This document shows positions 58,092-64,000 of a DNA stretch of 64,000 bases, in pieces. The translations under genes were made by a program, and so were the position numbers. The notes under the pieces are model-generated. The model did not search any database and was not told where the DNA came from. It saw nothing but the letters and a program-made list of their open reading frames with translations. Position 1 is the first letter of the stretch. Every line of letters begins with the position of its first letter. This DNA is from Areca catechu (lineage: Eukaryota; Streptophyta; Magnoliopsida; Arecales; Arecaceae). Location: the NCBI GenBank assembly GCA_021397845.1, contig CM038038.1:58646748-58710747 (forward strand), read 5' to 3'.

Positions 58092-61000
58092 ATGGCACCA
58101 AAGAGGGCAGTTGGGAAGAAATCAAGATGGGATACAGAAGCTGCTCTACAAGAAAGGAGAACAAAGTTCTGAGAAGACAGTGCTTCCCGAATTCCACCTC
58201 AGTCAGAGGAAGAACTAAGCCCAGTTTCTCCAAGCCACCAGATTTCCTTAGGTATGAGACCTATTACCACTGGAAGAAGGATTTTGTTTGAATACTTAAA
58301 GAAAATTGGTTTCGTTATTGGAGATTTCATTGAGAATCAAGGGTGGAGAAACATGTGTTCCTTGGATGTTAAAATTTATCCAAACCTAGCCATAACTTTC
58401 TATGAAAATATGAGGTTTGGAGAGAACTTTATTGAATCATCTGTTAAGGGAAAAAGAATTATAATATCTGCTGAAATTCTTGAACATGTTTTAGAAATGC
58501 CATTTGAGGGCACTGAGTACTTGGTCCTAAAAGACAGAACTAAAGCTTTACAAACAGTATTGGAAAGGACTGAAGTAATTGAAATTGGAATTCTTAAGGC
58601 CATCACATTGTCAATTGAAATGAGAATTCTTCACAGTTTTATCAGTAGGATATTTTTACCTAGAACTGGCCGCTTTGATTGGGTAAGTGAGCGGGATCTC
58701 TGCTTCATGGAGTTTCTAATTAATGGTGACAAAATCAACCTGCCAGCTATCATGATTTATCAAATGAAACAGGCAGTGAGAAAAGTTAAGGCATGTCTGC
58801 CTTATGGTATGGTCCTCTCACTTTTCTTTCAAAGTGCAAATATAGATTTGATAGGAGAGGATAGCAAAACCCTCTTACATACCGATACTTATACAGCCAA
58901 AACTCTTCAAAGGATGGGTTATTTATTATCTGAAGGAACTTGGAAAAAGAAGTCTGATGCTCCAATAATTGAAGAAACAGAGGAGGTACAAGAGTAACCT
59001 AAAATGGAGACTGGTGAAGGCACTTCAATGCAAATTCCAGAGTCACAGCCACAGCTAGGGTCTCCAGTCCAGATAGACTTTGATACTTCATTTCCAGATG
59101 TCTCAGTGCCTGATATGCCCCCTAGCACACCTATCTACACTCAGGCCACCACTGATATTCTGGTTCACTGTCATGCCACTACTACTCCTGTTGTGGATAC
59201 CTCAATGTTACAAAATTTCATTGCACAACAGTTAGACAACTTGACTGAAACTATTAATTCCTCAATGTCTACTATGTTTGGAGAACTTCGCTAATCTGTT
59301 GATGAGAGACTCAATCAGTTTGAGGGACAGATAGATAATCTAAAAAGCAAAATTGACAACCTTGAAACCTCCAGGACTACAGCATATGCAACTGAAATAA
59401 ATTTGCAACCTATTCTTCACTTGATTACTTCAAGTTCTGAAAAGATTGAGAAATCTGTTATTCAAGTACTTGAAACATATAAAGTTGAGATGGATAACTT
59501 GAGAATCATAGTTGGCTCAGTAGAAGCAGGCAAAAGAATGGAAGAAGACTATACTAGAGGTATTGGAATACTTAGAAGTGAGTTTGGGAGACTGAGAGGC
59601 TCGGCTGAAGCCCTTGCAAATGTACAAGCCTCGGAAATCTTTACAATGCAAAAGGAAGTTGCACAAATAAAAGAATCAATAGAAGATTTGGTTGCTTCTA
59701 AAAGTACAAAGAAAATAGAAGCTGAATTGGTGCGGAGGCAAGGGGGTTAGGGCTAGGGATGCTAGATGCTAGTAAGGATGCTTACGATGCAAAGGAATTC
59801 TTTTTTTAGGGTAAATGATTTTTTTTTTTTTTTTTTATGTTTCTTGTTGTTCTTCTTCGTTGTTTTAGGGTTTCGATTCTTGATCACAAGCAAAGATAAG
59901 AAATACGAAGAACAGTAATGGAAGCTTACGCTAGTAGTTCAAAGCCCTAAAAGTAAGAACGAGAGCAGGACCCCGGGATTAAGAAATCCCGGTAGGACTA
60001 GCTCGACCTACAATATCTACTTAGGAGATAAAGAGAAGGCAAACCTCAAACTTCTGAAGCGCCCAGTGCAGAGATCGCTCAACTTGGCGGGTGCAGGCTG
60101 GATGCCCGAGACCCATCTGGATTTTCTTTTAATTTTCTAGTTTTTCTTATTTTTCTTATCCATGCTATTCTAACTATCCCTTTTATTCCTATTTTATTCC
60201 AGGTTTATCCCCATTTTATTCCCAGCTTATTCCATCATCAACCTTCTCCAACCCGTTCGTATTCTTTTCTAAAACCTAGCCGCCACCCCCTTTCCCCCCC
60301 ATCCGGGCAATCTGACCCCCAGCCACCCCTGTCGGTCCGCCGCCGACACTCGCTGGCCCTCACCCTCATCGGAGAAACTGCCATCGCCGCCCACGCCCAT
60401 GGGAAGACGAACAGACGCAGGAGGCGTCCATCCACCCACCTGCGGTCGTGCCGCCCTGCACCGCCATCGGCCTACTACCCGTCGCCGTCCCCACCGCCCG
60501 CCGGCCCTCGCCCGGCCGCCAGTGGGGTTCGCCGCTGCCCACGCCCGTGGGAAGATGAACGGATGCGGGAGGCGTCCGTCCGCCCCGTGCGCCTGCGTGA
60601 CGCCGTTGCTGTGCCACCCTGCCACTGCCGCCCACCCGTCGGTGCACCGTCGATCCGCCGCCTCGTCGCCTCGCCAGCGTCCTTGGGCCCCACGCCCGTG
60701 GGAAGATCGAATGGCACGCTCGTGCATGCCGTGCGGCCGTCCCACTCCTGCGCCATCGCCCGCAACCGCTGTCCACACCTGGCCACTGCCCCGTCGCCAC
60801 CGCCCGCCGGCCGTGATGCCGCCCGCTGCCCGCTGGCCCCTCGACAGACCGGAGTTCAGGTTTTTCCCTCCCTGTTGCTCGACCGAGAAGGACCTGCATG
60901 CCTCTCAAAGCATCCCAAGAAGCCTCTACACGCTTCTCAAAGCAACTGGAAGGAGGTGTACGATTTTTGGTGCGGCACGACTTTCAGAGCGGGGAGGGAT

Positions 61001-61963
61001 TTCAAATTTTGAATAAACGGGATTTATTTGGTAAATTTTTTAATGAATGTTATATGGGAAATTTGGGATTTTGATTTTGAATTTGAATTCAAAATCAAGG
61101 GAGGATTTTAGGGAATTTTATTTTTGAATTTCAAAAGGGATTTGGGCATCTATAAATACCCATACTCCTCTTGTAATAAAGTAGTTAATGAAAATGAATT
61201 TTTAGAGTGTTTTTTCACTTGTGTGTGGTTTTGGGCTGAGGCCCGTTTGCCTTCGTCCTTCGCGACGTCGAGGGGTGTGAGGCCCCAACTTGCCTTCGTC
61301 CTTCGGGACGTTGAGGGGTGTAAGGCCCTAGGTATCCCATTCTTTTCTCCCATCCTCATGTCTCTCCCTGTTCCCCTCGTGACCTTGAGATTCATCCTAG
61401 CACCTCCAAGTATCGAGGAGGGCATAATGCCTTAGAGGTGAGAGGTCTCTTCGTTAGGATGAGCCCCAAGGTCCATAAGTTCCAGTCCCTTGTCTCCCAT
61501 CCCCGTCCTTCCTTCGCCACCTCCGCCAAGTAAACTGAAAATCAAAAGAGTCTGGCTATTTTAGGACTTTCGGGGTCATCCTATCCTAGTCCCGGGAGGC
61601 TTCTTAGCCCTCCAACGATCCTTGGTTTGCTTTAGATTTTTTTTTCCCATTTTCGAATAACCGCAGGTTTCTTCATGTCCGCCATCACCACATCATGAAT
61701 TGAAATCCATCACCAATTTTTTATGAAAAATGATGACTAAAACTGAAGATCTCCAAGCTGCTCAAAGTGCTCCTCCCTCTTCTAGACTTTTTGCTGGTCA
61801 ATCTGTTCATCCAAGACAACCTGCTCCACACTTTAGGCCACAAGGATCCCACAATATCCCACCATCTCATATCTTAGATGCTGATCCAATTGCTTCTCTG
61901 CCACCAGGCATTCAAATTCCTGGTCAACCTTCACATCCTAAAGTAGATATATATAGTGACTAA
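58092..61963 (+). pseudogene. Third ORF of the SIRE-type element, env-position, unknown function
   Basis: An ATG at 58092 (MAPKRAVGKKSRWD) opens a frame that stays in register to 59727 with three nonsense codons (TGA 58170, TAA 58995, TAA 59292) and no frameshift. The first part (58254-58990) is a globular-looking domain beginning MRPITTGRRILFEYLKK. It reminds me of the putative plant transposon protein family PF20167, though I cannot verify that. The rest is Ser/Thr/Pro-rich, then coiled coil (about 59300-59720). Solo LTR F splits the frame, and the C-terminal tail is at 61701-61963 (QPSHPKVDIYSD, then stop), with one more TGA near 61724. ORFs in this position have been called env-like in the SIRE lineage. 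I see no clear signal peptide or transmembrane segment. Confidence 0.7.
59728..61695 (+). repeat. Solo LTR F with a GC-rich core
   Basis: 1968 bp, TGGTGCGGAGGC to CACCACATCA, flanked by perfect TGAAT repeats (59723-59727 and 61696-61700). It is the plus-strand sister of solo LTR E. The TATA box TATAAATA is at 61151-61158. Behind it come two CTTCGTCCTTCGCGACG-type modules (61252-61330). About 60280-60860 is extremely GC-rich with overlapping frames on both strands and a threefold repeat of CACGCCCGTGGGAAGA (about 60392, 60540, 60692). I do not regard those frames as genes. Confidence 0.8.
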
Positions 61964-62235
61964 ATGTATTGCTTCTCATTTTGTACTTTGTATTGAACAT
62001 CTTTGAAATGAAATAAAAATACACTTTTTGTCTCTTAAATTGTTCTATTTCTTTATGCAAATGAATGTTTATGTTCAATTGTTCATACAATGACTGATCC
62101 AATGACTGATTTTTTTAATTAGAATTTCAAGTTGAATATAAGAAAGTGAAATTATCTCAAATAAATTTTAAATGCTTTCTCATTCTATTTTAAAATCTGA
62201 GCTTAACTCTCACTCTACCTTTTTAATTGATTAAC

Positions 62236-62247
62236 AAAAAGGGGGAG
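62236..62247 (+). other. Upstream copy of the polypurine tract
   Basis: AAAAAGGGGGAG is identical to the LTR-proximal tract at 62649 and lies 413 bp upstream. A weaker G-run (TTGAGGGGGAG) is at about 62485. Extra polypurine tracts could act as additional plus-strand primers. Confidence 0.6.
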
Positions 62248-62648
62248 AAAATTATGAAGTTATTGCATGAAAAGGATAAAATATGTTCATGTTTGTATAT
62301 TTGCTCTGATTCATAAAGATTGAAAGCTCTGGTACATAATGTATATGAAAGCTCTGATAATGTTTTAAATGCTTTAAACTCTGATACTTAATAAGCTATT
62401 GAATATTTAAACTTCTGTTAGAAACTTTTGAGCTTTGAAGTATGAAATTGCATAGAAAGTGTATCAAAACATGGAGTATCTTATTGAGGGGGAGTTTACC
62501 TCTCATTGCCCTAATTCTCCTTCCATAGTTTGACACTAATTGAAGTCAATTCATCATTTTACTTGTTCATAAATTCTTGCAAATACAGATATACAAGTAA
62601 TTGTAAAGTTTTATCTTACTTTTTCATGCCCAGTGTTTTGTCATCATC

Positions 62649-62660
62649 AAAAAGGGGGAG
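62649..62660 (+). other. SIRE-type polypurine tract at the 3' LTR
   Basis: AAAAAGGGGGAG, then AT, then the LTR. Position and composition are those of the plus-strand primer. Confidence 0.85.
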
Positions 62661-62662
62661 AT

Positions 62663-64000
62663 TATTGATCCCATAAGTGATTTTGATGATAACCAAACAT
62701 TGGAGCATATACATTTCTTTCTAACAACTCTTCAAGTGTTTTACAAGTTTTTGTAGGATGAGTTAATTATTCAAACTTCAACTCCTACACCTTTGTTTCT
62801 TGTTTGAGTTGTGTTGTAATTTATTTTTGTAAAGAAGAACCTAATGAAAAAGCTAAGAAAAAATCATGTAAAAAGGGTTACTTTTGTGTGTGTATGTCTT
62901 AGAATTAATTTGAGTTGGTATGATTGAAAAGTTGTAAGAGTGTTGATAAGAGTTTTTCTTTGAGTTCAATTATAAAAATCCTGAAGAAAATACTCAAGCC
63001 GACCCAGCATGTTGAAGAGCCGACTCTACTTCATGGCACGCAGCAAGGATTCTGGTACATAGCAATCCGAGCCGACTCGAAGGTAACCGAGTCGACTCCA
63101 GTGAATCGGAGTTGACTAGAATTTGTCTGAGCCGACTCCTCCAGAGTCTAGTTTTTGAACATTTCTAAGAACAGCTAGGTGAGCCGACCCGAACCAGAAA
63201 GAGCTGACTCTACTAGACCTAATTTTGAAGACCTGAGAAAGCGAGCCAACCCGAATTGCATCGAGCCAACTCTTCCAGAGTGATAATTTCAGAACTTGAG
63301 AAGAAGAGCCGACCCAAGCTGAAAAGAGCTGACTCCTCGAGTTCAAGTTTTTCAAAGATATAAGTTCGAGCCGACCTGAGCTATCAAGAGTTGACTTGTC
63401 CAGAGTGAAGTTTTGCACCTTGAGATAAAGAGCTGACTGCACTGATGATTTGGCGATTCGACCTATAGACTCGAAGGATCCGAGCTGACTCGAAGGAATC
63501 CGAGCCGACTCGAAGGAATCCGAGCTGACTAGAACATCGCTTTCAAGTATCCAACGGCTAGTTCCATAATTTGTTTTTGAATGCCAAAAAGTGCTCCAAT
63601 GGTCACAAACCACTTTCCAATGGTCTACAATGGCTAAAATTGCCTTGGAGTGATGGAAGACCTTATTTTTGAAGGATTTGAACTTCCTTGAAGTAATGAA
63701 TTAAAAAGTTCTTCGAAGTTTTGAGAGCTACATTGAATATCCCTCCTACCAAAAAGAAAAAGAGCACAAGAGCATTCAAGTAAGCCTTCAAGTCTTTACC
63801 AACTCTGATATGAAGTTTGAAGCAATTTTGGAAGAAGCCACTGAAGCAATTAAAGCTCATTCAAGCTCATTAAAGTGGACTTCTATCAAGCTACACTGGC
63901 AACTATCCGACAAATTGAGTTTATCATTTATTATTGCATTTACTTCAATTCTTTTTCTGAATTGTTGTTGGGTTATTGGTGAGCCTGGTTGAAAAACCAA
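62663..64000 (+). repeat. SIRE-type 3' LTR, truncated by the window end
   Basis: It starts TATTGATCCCATAAGTG (TG of the start mutated to TA) and is collinear with 51036-52370. Eight GCCGAC copies occur between about 62998 and 63515. The two LTRs differ by scattered substitutions and small indels. About 400 bp are missing past 64000. Confidence 0.88.

Larger units (their letters stand above)
51036..64000 (+). mobile_element. SIRE/Maximus-type Ty1/copia element, right end outside the window
   Basis: The parts are the 5' LTR 51036-52776, primer site 52779, gag, protease, integrase, RT, RNase H (to 57791), a third ORF from 58092, duplicated polypurine tracts (62236 and 62649), and a 3' LTR from 62663 that runs off the window. 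The left flank is GCATG (51031-51035); its partner must lie outside. Large size, LTRs starting TGTTGACCCCATAAGTGAT and the extra ORF after pol are typical of the SIRE/Maximus lineage. Solo LTR F (59728-61695) interrupts the third ORF. Confidence 0.88.

Noticed and set aside
60366..61016. Several 100-205 residue ORFs on both strands
   Set aside because: They overlap in the GC-rich core of solo LTR F, where stops are rare by composition. No domains.

Overview
The window is nuclear DNA of a flowering plant. One spliced host gene sits among nested LTR retrotransposons, at least five of them Ty1/copia. Long AT-rich non-coding stretches, GT-AG introns and plant-type LTR elements support this. A large-genome monocot is my impression, but the sequence does not prove it. 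There are no bacterial operons, RNA genes or CRISPR arrays.

Layout. 1-1892: 3' end of a decayed element (probably Ty3/gypsy) with a 46-bp minisatellite, a purine tract and an LTR. 1893-4858: AT-rich intergenic DNA with MITE-like pieces. 4859-8653, minus strand: a seven-exon gene for a 177-residue DUF1499 (PF07386) protein. All splice phases agree, and it is the only convincing host gene. 8654-11000: intergenic DNA and transposon debris.

11001 to past the right edge: a matryoshka of insertions, most marked by target-site duplications (TSDs). The outermost and oldest is copia A (plus strand, LTR about 2.37 kb). Its gag frame is cut at 14571 and resumes at 42468, with GGTTG repeated at both sides. 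The 27.9-kb insert is an array of a non-autonomous LTR family, C (minus strand), ordered LTR-internal-LTR-9 bp-LTR-9 bp-LTR-internal-LTR. Two elements landed in the array: copia D (16886-28573, minus), which itself carries a solo LTR in the opposite orientation, and copia B (29026-38931, plus, TSD GGTAG). B belongs to the same family as A and is structurally complete, but its frame is broken. The distal half of A (42473-47984) carries a SIRE-type solo LTR in its integrase region (TSD CTTTC). The 3' LTR of A carries solo LTR E (TSD ATTGG) and then a SIRE/Maximus-type copia element (51036 to past 64000).

The SIRE-type element has gag, protease, integrase, RT and RNase H, plus a third ORF downstream of pol that is open apart from four nonsense codons. 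That ORF is split by solo LTR F (59728-61695, TSD TGAAT). All autonomous elements carry nonsense codons or frameshifts.

How things work together: apart from the DUF1499 gene the window records successive transposition. Nesting gives the relative order A, then the C array, then D and B; and separately A, then the solo LTR, E and the SIRE-type element, then F. Points for a second look are the 9-bp LTR-LTR junctions, the GCCGAC-motif clusters in SIRE-type LTRs, the self-complementary motifs in the D LTRs and B leader, and the third ORF.
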